NCBI GenBank assembly: GCA_000720995.1
Contig: JOEL01000027.1
Coordinates: 16,802 to 80,801, forward strand
DNA: 64,000 bases
Origin: Streptomyces celluloflavus
Lineage (GTDB): Bacteria > Actinomycetota > Actinomycetes > Streptomycetales > Streptomycetaceae
Reading direction: 5' to 3'
Part shown: piece by piece, positions 28,019 through 36,011 of the stretch
Layout: the number at the start of each line of letters is the position of its first letter
Position numbering within the stretch: position 1 is the first letter of the stretch
The notes under the pieces: model-generated
Databases searched by the model: none
What the model saw: the letters and a program-made list of their open reading frames with translations, nothing else
What the model was told of the DNA's origin: nothing
Made by a program: the position numbers and the translations under genes

Positions 28019-28516
28019 GTGCCCGAAGGGAACGCCCGCGCCGCGTACATCGCCTGGCGCCCGCCGGAGTGGGTGCCGACCGAATTCGCGGAGCCGACAC
28101 GGCCTCTCCTCGTCCAGGCGGAGCGCGCGTTGCGCCGGATGCTCGTGGCCCCTGCGGTCGTCATCGACCCGACGGGGCGCCCGCCGCCCGGCCCGGACCT
28201 GTGCAGCATCTGCGCACGAGACGGCGTCAGCAGTGACCGGGCGGTCCCACCGCATGACGGAGGTAACCCCGTGCTGACAGAAGAGCCGCAGAGCCGAGAC
28301 GACTGGCGGCGGATCACCAAGGAAGTCCGAGAGGCGCGCGACGGTCTCGCCGCCGCACTCCGGGACGCCGGCGTCATCCTGCCGTCCCTCACCACCGACA
28401 TCGCGACCTGCGCCGGCCAGACGATCGCACTCGTGGACCTCGGCCGGTGCAACGTCGAGACGGCGCACCGCCTGGCGAGCGCCCTGCGGGAGGTGTCCCG
28501 GCGTGGCGCCCCCTAG
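28019..28516 (+). CDS. Hypothetical protein
   Basis: The protein is 165 aa. The N-terminal part (NARAAYIAWRPPEWVPTEFA, PTRPLLVQAERALRRML) is followed by a small Cys motif DLCSIC, and then a helical C-terminal part (DDWRRITKEVREARDGLAAA). Not recognised as a named family. GTG 28019 follows GGAGAGG at 7 nt. An internal GTG at 28271 also has a good GGAGG, so the C-terminal 81 residues could be made separately, or two genes may have fused. It is divergent from the XRE gene and overlaps the next ORF, forming a short operon closed by a strong terminator. Confidence 0.65.
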   Translation: MPEGNARAAYIAWRPPEWVPTEFAEPTRPLLVQAERALRRMLVAPAVVIDPTGRPPPGPDLCSICARDGVSSDRAVPPHDGGNPVLTEEPQSRDDWRRITKEVREARDGLAAALRDAGVILPSLTTDIATCAGQTIALVDLGRCNVETAHRLASALREVSRRGAP

Positions 28517-28838
28517 GAATACGGCATCCGGCAGGAGCGGGGAACGCACCCCGGGGCGCGGCCCCACGACGGTTCCCCGGCAGGCGACCGACTACGCCTC
28601 CGTGTTCGGCAAAGCGGAGGACGTTCCCGTCCAATCCATCGTCTACGACCAGGACTTCGGCATACCCGCCGTCGCGGTCGCCGTGCAGGGGTCGGACGTT
28701 CTCCTTGAACGGCCCTCCGGGTGGCGGTGGAGCCGGAGGTACACGCGTCTCAGGCTGGCGACCGTCCGCGAGAAGCGGCAGTTCGCCGCCATACGGAAGC
28801 TCCACAAGCAGGCGAGCGCGCACGTGAAACCGCGCTAG
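28503..28838 (+). CDS. Hypothetical protein
   Basis: The protein is 111 aa. It overlaps the previous gene by 14 bp. After a Pro/Arg-rich start comes DYASVFGKAEDVPVQSIVYD and VAVQGSDVLLERPSGWRWSR, then a basic helical tail (ATVREKRQFAAIRKLHKQAS). No family recognised; the first about 25 residues are poorly constrained, so a later start is possible. A strong hairpin follows, so it ends the operon beginning at 28019. Confidence 0.55.
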   Translation: MAPPRNTASGRSGERTPGRGPTTVPRQATDYASVFGKAEDVPVQSIVYDQDFGIPAVAVAVQGSDVLLERPSGWRWSRRYTRLRLATVREKRQFAAIRKLHKQASAHVKPR

Positions 28839-28847
28839 CCCTTCAGT

Positions 28848-28896
28848 CGCCTCGCGGCCGGTCGACCGATCGGAATCCCGGCCGCGAGGCGCCTTT
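28848..28896 (+). terminator. Strong terminator separating the hypothetical operon from the radical SAM locus
   Basis: CGCCTCGCGGCCGG (28848-28861) pairs perfectly with CCGGCCGCGAGGCG (28878-28891), followed by CCTTTCCCC. The loop is 16 nt. Confidence 0.85.
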
Positions 28897-29033
28897 CCCC
28901 CGGGGAGAGGTACGGGGAAAGGGCGGGCCGTCCGGCCGGCGGTCCAAGAGCCATCCAGCCGGACGGCACCGAAAGTGACATTCCCAGGGGGCAACGGGGC
29001 AAGTCGGCAACCCACAAAGCGTGAGGCACCGCT

Positions 29034-29156
29034 ATGCCAGAAAAAAGGGAAAAGGAAAAAGAAAAGGGAAGCACCAAAGATCTGAGCGACAAGTTGAAGG
29101 AAGAGAAGCGGAAGACCGACCACAAGATCCGTACCGGGAGCGGCACATGGGGGTAA
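29034..29156 (+). CDS. Tiny Lys/Glu-rich peptide upstream of the radical SAM gene (possible precursor)
   Basis: The peptide is 40 aa. It begins MPEKREKEKEKGSTKDLSDK and ends TDHKIRTGSGTWG: a highly charged stretch followed by a short neutral GSGTWG end. ATG 29034 has GTGAGG 9 nt upstream. Its stop overlaps the ATG of the next tiny ORF by 10 bp. Position and size would fit a leader-plus-short-core RiPP precursor for the radical SAM enzyme at 29358, but there is no family match I can name, and low GC in its first 60 bp is unusual here. Speculative. Confidence 0.45.
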   Translation: MPEKREKEKEKGSTKDLSDKLKEEKRKTDHKIRTGSGTWG

Positions 29157-29305
29157 CCGGAAAGCCGCGACATGCACGACCTCGCCTCGCGCGATGGCGC
29201 ATCACGAGCGACAGCCCGTTCTGGGGCGGCATTCTGCTCCTCATCTCATGGGGCAGCTTCATGCTCCTGGCGCTGACGCTCGTCACGGGCTACCTCCACC
29301 GGTAG
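29147..29305 (+). CDS. Small single-pass membrane peptide
   Basis: The peptide is 52 aa. A basic N-terminus (MGVTGKPRHARPRLARWRIT) is followed by one hydrophobic helix (WGGILLLISWGSFMLLALTL) and a short tail VTGYLHR. ATG 29147 has GGGAG 7 nt upstream and lies inside the preceding tiny ORF. It ends 52 bp before the radical SAM gene and is probably co-transcribed. Function unknown; it might anchor a partner or be a second candidate peptide of the locus. Confidence 0.55.
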   Translation: MGVTGKPRHARPRLARWRITSDSPFWGGILLLISWGSFMLLALTLVTGYLHR

Positions 29306-29357
29306 CCCACCCCGCCGTACAGAGCCGGACAAGAGGACAAGTCAAGGAGAGCGAAAT

Positions 29358-30353
29358 ATGGCACTACTCGCCGCCCCTCAATTCGTATGGCTGGAGATCA
29401 CGGGGTTCTGCAACCTCAACTGCCGCCACTGCTACGCCGACAGCTCCCCACAGGGCGACCACGGCACCATGACCCCGGAAGACTGGTTCCGGTCCATCGA
29501 CGAGCTGGCCGCACTCGGCGCGCGGCACTGCCAGTTCATCGGCGGCGAGCCCACCCTGCACCCGGACTTCCCCGGACTCGTCCGCCACGCCCGCGCACGG
29601 AACATGCAGGTCGAGGTGTTCAGCAACCTCACCCACCTCACGGACGAAGCCTGGGCCGCCCTCCGCCTGACGGGCGTCTCGCTCGCGTTCAGCTACTACT
29701 CCGACGACCCCGGCGACCACGACGACGTGACCGCGAACCGGGGTGCGCACCGGCGTACCCGCGCCAACGTCGAAAAGGCCCGGGAATACGGGATTCCCCT
29801 GCGCGGCGCCGTGATCAACGTTCTGAAGGGACAACGCGGCAGGGAGGGACGGCGCGATCTTCTGGACGTCGGCATCCGGGATGTCCGGACGGACAAAATC
29901 CGCCCGTTCGGCCGGGGAGCGAATGGCGCCGCGCCGGATATCAGGAAGCTCTGCGGGCGGTGCGGCCGGAACAAGATGGCCATCTCGCCGAACGGTGATG
30001 TCTGGCCCTGTGTGTTCGCGCGCTGGATGCCGGTGGGCAACGTCCGCGAACAGAGCATCCGGGAGATCTACCACGGCGTCGCCATGCAGGGGGCCCGTGC
30101 CGAACTCGCCCATGTCTTCCCCGAGAAGGCACAGGCCGGCGGCGATCCGAGCTGCCTGCCCGACTGCGGGCCGTCCTTCGAAACCTGCGCTCCCCAACTG
30201 GCCTGCGCCCCTGATGCGGTATGCGGACCAACCGGCGAATCAGCGGGATCGGGGAAGGCAGGGGAATCGGCGCGACGGCCGACTCCCCCGATCATGTCGC
30301 CGCACAGGTCGGTGCGTTACCGGAGTCCGGGCGTCGCGGGCACCGACTGCTGA
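29358..30353 (+). CDS. Radical SAM protein with SPASM-like C-terminus
   Basis: The protein is 331 aa. The 4Fe-4S SAM cluster motif CxxxCxxC is C18-N-L-N-C22-R-H-C25, followed by the GGEP SAM-binding motif at 62-65. A second cysteine set (C199, C202 in KLCGRCGRNK and C218 in DVWPCVFARW) with NVREQSIREIYHG is the SPASM/twitch pattern of peptide- or protein-modifying enzymes. A distal Cys/Pro tail (C266, C270, C277, C283, C289) could bind a further cluster. The last about 40 residues look unstructured. AAGGAGAG precedes ATG 29358. The target is not certain; two tiny ORFs lie just upstream. Confidence 0.9.
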   Translation: MALLAAPQFVWLEITGFCNLNCRHCYADSSPQGDHGTMTPEDWFRSIDELAALGARHCQFIGGEPTLHPDFPGLVRHARARNMQVEVFSNLTHLTDEAWAALRLTGVSLAFSYYSDDPGDHDDVTANRGAHRRTRANVEKAREYGIPLRGAVINVLKGQRGREGRRDLLDVGIRDVRTDKIRPFGRGANGAAPDIRKLCGRCGRNKMAISPNGDVWPCVFARWMPVGNVREQSIREIYHGVAMQGARAELAHVFPEKAQAGGDPSCLPDCGPSFETCAPQLACAPDAVCGPTGESAGSGKAGESARRPTPPIMSPHRSVRYRSPGVAGTDC

Positions 30354-30449
30354 CGCCCGCAAGAAGGAACTTCGAGACAAGGCGGTGATGACCGGGACGC
30401 CCCCGAGTAGCGTGGCGGCGTCCCATTCCCCGGAAGACGGAGAGCCCAT

Positions 30450-30812
30450 ATGAGCACGCCATTCCCTCTCGCGCTGTACCTCGCCCGACGCGATGCCTAC
30501 GCGGCTTTCCTGAGCGCGGCAGACCAGGAATCGTCCGTGTGTTACTGGGAAGCCGAAGGCCGTTACGAGAGTCCCGAAGAAGCCACCGCCGCACGAGATG
30601 AGGCATACGCCGTCACCCGCGATGCCTGCAACCTCATCACGGTCGAACCCACCGGTCCGCACAAGGAAGCGCAAGCCCTTGTCGAACAGCTCCGGCACCT
30701 GGGCCGGGCCGGCACCGAAGAACAGGACTGGGTGTCATTCAAGAAGGCCCGGGAGGTATTCATCGAAGCCGCCCGTGGATACCTGAAAGAGACACAAGGG
30801 GACAGGTCTTAA
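30450..30812 (+). CDS. Hypothetical helical protein
   Basis: The protein is 120 aa, acidic and almost entirely helical (ESPEEATAARDEAYAVTRDA, EAQALVEQLRHLGRAGTEEQ). One Cys pair in SSVCYWEAEG and TRDACN. No catalytic motif. GGAGAG precedes ATG 30450. It follows the radical SAM gene after 96 bp on the same strand and is convergent with the VanZ-like gene. No family recognised; participation in the radical SAM locus is only a positional guess. Confidence 0.65.
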   Translation: MSTPFPLALYLARRDAYAAFLSAADQESSVCYWEAEGRYESPEEATAARDEAYAVTRDACNLITVEPTGPHKEAQALVEQLRHLGRAGTEEQDWVSFKKAREVFIEAARGYLKETQGDRS

Positions 30813-30840
30813 GGTTCTCCGTGGATCTCCTACCGGTGGC

Positions 30841-32151
30841 TCAGCCGTCCTCGGTAGGCGGCTCTGGGGTCACTTCCTTTCCCGTCACAGCGTCGATGAA
30901 TATCGTTGACTCCGGTGTTTGCTCCGCCTCTCGCATGATGGAGACCATCCACACAGGGCGCCAAGCGTGGTTGACCCGTTGAGCAAGGAGATTGGCGGGG
31001 ACCGCAGTTGCGCCTTCGGCCGTGCGCCCAGCCAGCTCCTTGGCACCGGTTCGAGTAACGGTCACTTTCGGGAGTTTCGGGTCTTGTGTGGAATTCGCAG
31101 ACATAGCAGTGATTTGGCCGGCGGGCGAGACAGTGAGGTCCAGCCGCATGGGCATCATCACCCCGTCTACGTAGCGACGATAGACAAGTACGTGGGGTCC
31201 GTGACTGCCGTGGACCGCCCTGTGAGTGGCTTTGGCTCCGGCCACTTCATCAGGAAACCATTTCTTGGCGAAGCGATCTCCGATGCTTTCGATTTCCGCT
31301 TCGGTTAGTGCTCCGCCTCCGCTTGTGCTGCCCTTCAGGGCGAAGCGTACAAGCCTTCGTTCGGGCCATCTCGCAACCACATCGCCCTTCGCCGTCTCCG
31401 CCTCCAAGCGCCGGTGCCCGTTTTTCAATTTCAAACTGGCGGACTGGGTAATGATTGTCCCCTTGCCGTACAGTTCACCCACCGTCTGCTGAAGCCAGGC
31501 ATCTTGAGCGAGATCATCCTGCAAGGCTTGGCGCCTGTGCTGCGACTGCTCTTCTGAGTGAACCGGCTCGACGGCGAAGGCGAACGATGCAGCAAGAATT
31601 AGACTGCCCACCACGCCAGCACATACGCCCCATAGGGTGTCGGTGCGAGTGAAGGGTGAGCGACGTTTCCGCAACCACAGAAATGCGGTTCCGAAGAATA
31701 CACCGAGAAAGCCGCCGAGCGTATTCGCTTTGATGTCGTCGTAGCTGCATGCACGGCCAATGTCTGCCCACGCCTGGATCAGTTCAACACCACACGTCAA
31801 GATCAAAGATCCAGAGAGGGCCAAGATTGGCCGCCGGAAGAGGAGCACTGCGAGGAAACTCGCAGGAATAAAGAGCAGCACGTTGAGGCGAGCAGACTCG
31901 GAGGACAGGAGATCCTGAAGGGGCAGGCCGACATCGCAGATGCCGACCTGCCCTGACCCTCCACCGCCTGGTAGCAGCGTTACGGTCAGCACACCGGCCA
32001 GGGCCACCGCAAACAGAGGCGAGAGAACAACAGATCCACCCTTTGCCTTCGCCATCAGCGCTGACGGAACGCCCAGTATCGCTGCGATGATGAGAAATGC
32101 TGGGATCAGCCCAGGAAGCGCGCCAACAGATGCTTCAATCACCAGGTACAT
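30841..32151 (-). CDS. VanZ-like membrane protein with large C-terminal domain
   Basis: The protein is 436 aa. The N-terminal about 180 residues contain four or five membrane helices with the VanZ pattern (NVLLFIPASFLAVLLF, CGVELIQAWADIGRACSYDD, IKANTLGGFLGVFFG); VanZ proteins are linked to glycopeptide tolerance by an unclear mechanism. After a further helix, residues about 215-436 form a soluble, probably extracytoplasmic domain with PepSY-like features (LVYRRYVDGVMMPMRLDLTV, TIFIDAVTGKEV). GC is lower than neighbours, consistent with acquisition. ATG 32151 has AAGG immediately before it; GTG 32142 gives better ribosome-site spacing. Confidence 0.75.
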   Translation of the reverse strand: MYLVIEASVGALPGLIPAFLIIAAILGVPSALMAKAKGGSVVLSPLFAVALAGVLTVTLLPGGGGSGQVGICDVGLPLQDLLSSESARLNVLLFIPASFLAVLLFRRPILALSGSLILTCGVELIQAWADIGRACSYDDIKANTLGGFLGVFFGTAFLWLRKRRSPFTRTDTLWGVCAGVVGSLILAASFAFAVEPVHSEEQSQHRRQALQDDLAQDAWLQQTVGELYGKGTIITQSASLKLKNGHRRLEAETAKGDVVARWPERRLVRFALKGSTSGGGALTEAEIESIGDRFAKKWFPDEVAGAKATHRAVHGSHGPHVLVYRRYVDGVMMPMRLDLTVSPAGQITAMSANSTQDPKLPKVTVTRTGAKELAGRTAEGATAVPANLLAQRVNHAWRPVWMVSIMREAEQTPESTIFIDAVTGKEVTPEPPTEDG

Positions 32152-32180
32152 CCTTCAAGAGGGAGGGAAGGGAGAGCGCC

Positions 32181-32483
32181 CTAGCAGAGCTGCTTGATGT
32201 AAGGCGTCTCGTACATGGTGCCGTTTGCGGTCATAACACCTACAGCGCTGCAGTCCGACGCCACACTGACGGGGACGCTCAGCGAGTAGTTAACAGTCTG
32301 CCCGGCCTTGACGGTCTTCACGGTGTCCTTGTAGAGACCACCGGCAAAATCGACCTTCATCTGCACGGAAACTGCACTTCCGCCAGTCTTCGTATATCTC
32401 TCGCCCGTGTAGACCTTGGTACTGGACTGGCCTATCTCGCGCCCATTGTGGGCCTCGAAATAAAGCACACCATTCGACAGCTG
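32181..32483 (-). pseudogene. C-terminal fragment of a probable secreted protein
   Basis: The last about 95 codons read LSNGVLYFEAHNGREIGQSS ... VPVSVASDCSAVGVMTANGT ... YIKQLC then stop. It is a beta-rich, low-GC peptide with two cysteines (SDCSAVG and the C-terminal Cys). At about 32490 the frame passes into IS5 transposase sequence, so the 5' part of the gene was lost when the IS fragment arrived. The original function is unknown. It lies just upstream of the VanZ-like gene and may have been its operon partner. Confidence 0.55.
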
Positions 32484-32494
32484 AGTGTTCGCCG

Positions 32495-32840
32495 CATGGC
32501 GATCAGTCCGGCGACCGACAGCCGGCCCGAGCGGGTCGACGGCGAGCGGGACGCCCTGGGCATCGGACAGCACATGCAGCTTGCTGCCCTTCTTGCCGCG
32601 ATCGACCGGGTTCGGCCCGGTCAGCGATCCCCCCTTTTGGCGCGAACGGAGGCCGCGTCGACGATCGCCGAGGTCCAGTCCACCTTGCCCCGGGCCCCGA
32701 GTTCGTCCAGCACCGCCCGGTGCAGCCGACGCCACAGGCCGGCCTCGGTCCATACCGTGCAGCGGCGATGCGCGGTGGCAGGCGACGTGCCGAACGTCGG
32801 CGGCAGATGCCGCACGAACATCACGTCACGTGAGACAACC
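32495..32840 (-). mobile_element. IS5-family transposase remnant
   Basis: Two overlapping frames give a typical two-ORF IS5 transposase middle and C-terminal region: RHLPPTFGTSPATAHRRCTV and DWTSAIVDAASVRAK in one frame, and GGSLTGPNPVDRGKKGSKLH and VLSDAQGVPLAV in the -1 frame. The join is at an AAAAGGGGGG run (about 32626-32635), the usual programmed frameshift site of this group. Both the N-terminus and the extreme C-terminus are missing, so it is inactive. Confidence 0.8.
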
Positions 32841-32841
32841 T

Positions 32842-33426
32842 CTAAGCCTTGATTGGTGCGGCTGACCTGGCGGCCTGCTCGATCTTCGCGCAGTGGGCTG
32901 CACGGGCTTCCTCGTCGATCTGCTTCTCGTGTTCGGGGCGCATCCCGGTCCGGCCGTCGAGGCCCTCGCGCAGGATATCGGCGTGCCCGGCATGCCGATT
33001 GGACTCGCCGAGGACATGGGCCATGACGGCGAACAGGTTTGTGTTGGTATAAGGCTCCGGCCACCACGGCACGTGGCCGGGGGCGTCGAGGGGAAGCTCG
33101 TTGATCGTCGTGTCCGAGTGTTCCCACGTGCGCCGGTAGAACCCGATGATCTGATCGCAGGTCTCGTCCTCGGTCGCCCACTGATCGCTGCCGTTGGAGT
33201 CCTGCCACCGGGGCAGCGGTTCCGGGGAAGGGCGGTCGAAGACCTCGCCGAAGTACCTGGCCTCGACGGTGGCCACGTGTTTGACCAGGCCGAGGAGGTT
33301 GGTCCCGGTCACTGTCAAAGGTCGGCGGGCGTCGTATTCGGACAAGCCGTCGAGTTTCCAGAGCAGCGCCTTGCGGTCCCGCCGCAGTCTCCCGTGCAGG
33401 TTGCCTTTCGCGAATTCATCGATCAT
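32842..33426 (-). CDS. DinB-family protein
   Basis: The protein is 194 aa. Four-helix DinB fold with the expected histidines: LGLVKHVATVEARYFG and VMAHVLGESNRHAGHADILR form the metal triad positions (H in KHVA, and H-x-x-H in NRHAGHAD). DinB-like proteins are often mycothiol- or bacillithiol-dependent transferases; the substrate here is unknown. ATG 33426 begins MIDEFAKGNLHG, the family start; an ATG six codons earlier is possible. It sits between two pieces of IS5 debris. Confidence 0.85.
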   Translation of the reverse strand: MIDEFAKGNLHGRLRRDRKALLWKLDGLSEYDARRPLTVTGTNLLGLVKHVATVEARYFGEVFDRPSPEPLPRWQDSNGSDQWATEDETCDQIIGFYRRTWEHSDTTINELPLDAPGHVPWWPEPYTNTNLFAVMAHVLGESNRHAGHADILREGLDGRTGMRPEHEKQIDEEARAAHCAKIEQAARSAAPIKA

Positions 33427-33479
33427 GCGGCATGAGCCTGCCATGGGCTGCTCGTGGTCTCAAGATCCCGAACCTCTAA

Positions 33480-33504
33480 CTGATCGTTTCAAAATGAGGT
33501 GCGC
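33480..33504 (+). repeat. IS5-type terminal sequence, left boundary of the MFS/hydrolase/LysR cassette
   Basis: CTGATCGTTTC then AAAATGAGGTGCGC on the + strand. The same sequence, with about three differences in 25, occurs inverted at 37091-37115, next to an IS5 transposase start. The two ends face each other around a 3.6-kb segment. Confidence 0.7.
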
Positions 33505-33591
33505 AGACGGCGGAGGCAGATAGAGGCCGCAGGCCGGCTCGGTGTCGGGGCTTACGAGCCTGCTGCCTCGCATCCCGGCGCTTCGCCGGGC

Positions 33592-35061
33592 TCACGATCC
33601 GGGTGTTCCCAACGTCCCCGCAGCACGCGCCGCATCTGCCCGTGGCGCGGCTGGTCGGTTCCGGTCGCGCATCCGAAGGCTGATCAGCGCGGTGACGGCG
33701 AAGACGGCGGCCTCGTAGATCATGGCGTGCCGAAACGCGGCGCCCGGGCCGGCGGCGGGTGCGAAGTAGACGAGCCCCGCCGCAGCCACCCCGATCGACC
33801 CGCCCAACTGCTGAGCCGTGGGCAACAGCCCGGACACAGAACCGGCCGCGGGGCCGTCCACCCTCGCCAGCACCGACGCGAACACCGAGGCGGTGAACGA
33901 GCCGAACGCGGCGCCGCCGAGAGCCAGGACCGGCAACGCCGCCCAGCGTCCGGCCGCCGTGCCGATGAGCGGCGCGAGAGCCAGGGCCGTCCCCGCCAAT
34001 ACCAGCGCCGAGACCGTGAGCACGGCCGACCCGTGTCGGCGGGCCAGCGCGGGTGCGCCACGGCTGCCCAGCACGGCCGCGGCCGCGAAGGGAGCCGACG
34101 TCAGCGCTGCCGTGAGGGCGGGATACCCGATGGCCGACTGCAGATGCAGGAACAGCAGATACGTGAAGGACGGCACCCCGGCGTTGAACACGAACACCAG
34201 CAGCACCCCCGCCCGCGCCCTCCGGTCGCGGAACAGCGACGGATGCACCAGCGGATCCGGCCGGTGCAGGAGAGTCAGGGCGAAGCAGCCGAGAGCGGCC
34301 ACGGACACGGCCGGCGTGGCCCATGTCCACCAGGGCCAGCCGGCTTCCCCTCCCAGCGCGAGCGGCAGCACCAGCGCACCGAAGCCCACGGTGGTCAGCA
34401 ACACGCCCACCCCGTCCACGCGCTGTCCGGCCGCGCCTCGCGTGCGAGGCAGTACCGTCGCGCCCGCGAGCGAGACGAGTGCCACCGGCACCGTGACCAG
34501 GAACACCGAGCGCCAGCCGAGACCGAAGAGGTCGGCGCCGACGAGAAGTCCGCCGATCAGCGGCCCGGCCAGCGACGCCACTCCCATCGTGGCACCGAAC
34601 AGGCCGAGAGCCCGTGGGCGCCGGGCAGCGGGGACGGCGACCTGGATGATCGACAGAACCTGCGGGGCGACCAAGCCGCTGCCCGCGCCCTGGACCAGCC
34701 GGGCCACGATGAGGAACGTGGCATCGGGAGCACACGTGGCGGCTACCGAACCGGCCATGAAGACGACGGTGCCCAGCACGAACAGCCGGTGGTAGCCGTA
34801 CCGGTCGCCGAGGCGCGCGGCCGTGATGAGCAAGCAGGCGTAGGTCAGGGTGTACCCGGCCAGGATCAGCTGCACGGCACCTGAGCCGGCACCCAGGTCG
34901 GCCCGGATCGCCGGGGCGGCGATCTGCGCGACGGTGACGTTGAGCAACTGCATGAATGTCGCGCTCAGCACGACCGGCAGTACGAGCCGCCCGCCGCCAC
35001 CGGCTGCGAGCCGTCCCCCACTCAGGAACGGGGGACCCTTCATGGGCCGGTGCCGGCTCAC
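33592..35061 (-). CDS. MFS drug-efflux transporter, DHA2 (14-TM) type
   Basis: Proton-driven exporter of 489 aa with 14 predicted helices. Motif A-like loop ARLGDRYGYHRLFV lies between helices 2 and 3; the motif C-like segment VAPQVLSIIQVAVPAARRPR follows, then TMGVASLAGPLIGGLLV. This is the family of QacA/EmrB-like pumps. Start GTG 35061 overlaps the stop of the upstream hydrolase gene (GTGA), so the two are translationally coupled and probably under the LysR regulator divergent from the hydrolase. The substrate is unknown. Confidence 0.9.
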   Translation of the reverse strand: MSRHRPMKGPPFLSGGRLAAGGGGRLVLPVVLSATFMQLLNVTVAQIAAPAIRADLGAGSGAVQLILAGYTLTYACLLITAARLGDRYGYHRLFVLGTVVFMAGSVAATCAPDATFLIVARLVQGAGSGLVAPQVLSIIQVAVPAARRPRALGLFGATMGVASLAGPLIGGLLVGADLFGLGWRSVFLVTVPVALVSLAGATVLPRTRGAAGQRVDGVGVLLTTVGFGALVLPLALGGEAGWPWWTWATPAVSVAALGCFALTLLHRPDPLVHPSLFRDRRARAGVLLVFVFNAGVPSFTYLLFLHLQSAIGYPALTAALTSAPFAAAAVLGSRGAPALARRHGSAVLTVSALVLAGTALALAPLIGTAAGRWAALPVLALGGAAFGSFTASVFASVLARVDGPAAGSVSGLLPTAQQLGGSIGVAAAGLVYFAPAAGPGAAFRHAMIYEAAVFAVTALISLRMRDRNRPAAPRADAARAAGTLGTPGS

Positions 35062-35903
35062 GAGGCGAGGACCGCGGCGAGCTCGCCCGGCCGGGCGGCG
35101 AACGGGCTGTGGCTGCCGGGCAGGGTATGCACGGTGAACGGGTTACCGGGGAAGACCCGGTCGGCTTCCGCGATCATCAGGTCCTGCGCGGCCGGTGCCA
35201 GCGCCCGGTCCTCGGCGCAGCGCAGGAAAGTTCGTGGAATTCGTCCCCACCGTGCCGCGGTCAGGGTGACCGGAGCCGTCGGGATCGCCAGGGGCAGATC
35301 AGGGCTCAGCGCGGACCGCCACCGGTCGAAGCGGTCCAGGGGGGTGTCGTGGTAGTGGGTTTCCCGCAGTTCGTCGAGGTAGGCGGGGTCCGGTGAGAGC
35401 GGATTGATCCGTACGGCGCCCAGGGCCTCGGGGTCGCCGAGGTTCAGGTTCTGGCCCAGCGCGGTGGCGTTCTCGGGTGAGCCCAAGTAGTCGAAGAACC
35501 GCGGCCGCCCGCCCGGGACGAACGCGGACAGGTAGACGATCCGGTCCACCAGCTCGGGCGCCCGCTCCGCGGCCAGGGACGCGGGACCGCCGCCCGCGCT
35601 GTGCGCGACGAGCACGACAGTGCGATGGTGACGCACCTGGCGCAGGACGCTCAGTACTGCCTCGGCGCAGTCGTCCATCGTCAGGGTGGCGAGCTGTGAC
35701 TTCTCGGTCAGCAGGCCCGGCTGGCCGGGCAGCAGGTATCCGGTGGGCAGGGGTGCGTCGAAGCCGTGCCCCGGCATGTCGACGGCCACGCTTGCAGCGC
35801 CCAGTCCGGCCAGCGCGCGCTGCGTCGCCGCCCACTGTCCGGAGCTGTGCCAGGCGCCGTGCACGAAAACGAAGACGGTGCCGGTCAGAGATGCGTTCTT
35901 CAT
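35058..35903 (-). CDS. Alpha/beta hydrolase
   Basis: The protein is 281 aa. Motifs in order: oxyanion FVHGAWHSSGQW, GHGFDAPLP, nucleophile elbow LVAHSAGGGPAS, acid-side RCAEDRALAPAAQ, and a final histidine in LPGSHSPF. This is the family of salicylate/methyl-ketone esterase-like hydrolases (EstC-like). ATG 35903 begins MKNASLTGTV; upstream codons are not conserved-looking. Its stop overlaps the MFS start. It is divergent from LysR 36012, with 108 bp between. Confidence 0.88.
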   Translation of the reverse strand: MKNASLTGTVFVFVHGAWHSSGQWAATQRALAGLGAASVAVDMPGHGFDAPLPTGYLLPGQPGLLTEKSQLATLTMDDCAEAVLSVLRQVRHHRTVVLVAHSAGGGPASLAAERAPELVDRIVYLSAFVPGGRPRFFDYLGSPENATALGQNLNLGDPEALGAVRINPLSPDPAYLDELRETHYHDTPLDRFDRWRSALSPDLPLAIPTAPVTLTAARWGRIPRTFLRCAEDRALAPAAQDLMIAEADRVFPGNPFTVHTLPGSHSPFAARPGELAAVLAS

Positions 35904-36011
35904 GGCTCCATTCCAGACAGAGACGACAGCGCCATCCATTCATAGATCTGATAAGTGGCATGGCGATATCTTTGAGGTATGGCCAGCAGCCGATGGGAGG
36001 GAGGGCGGGTC

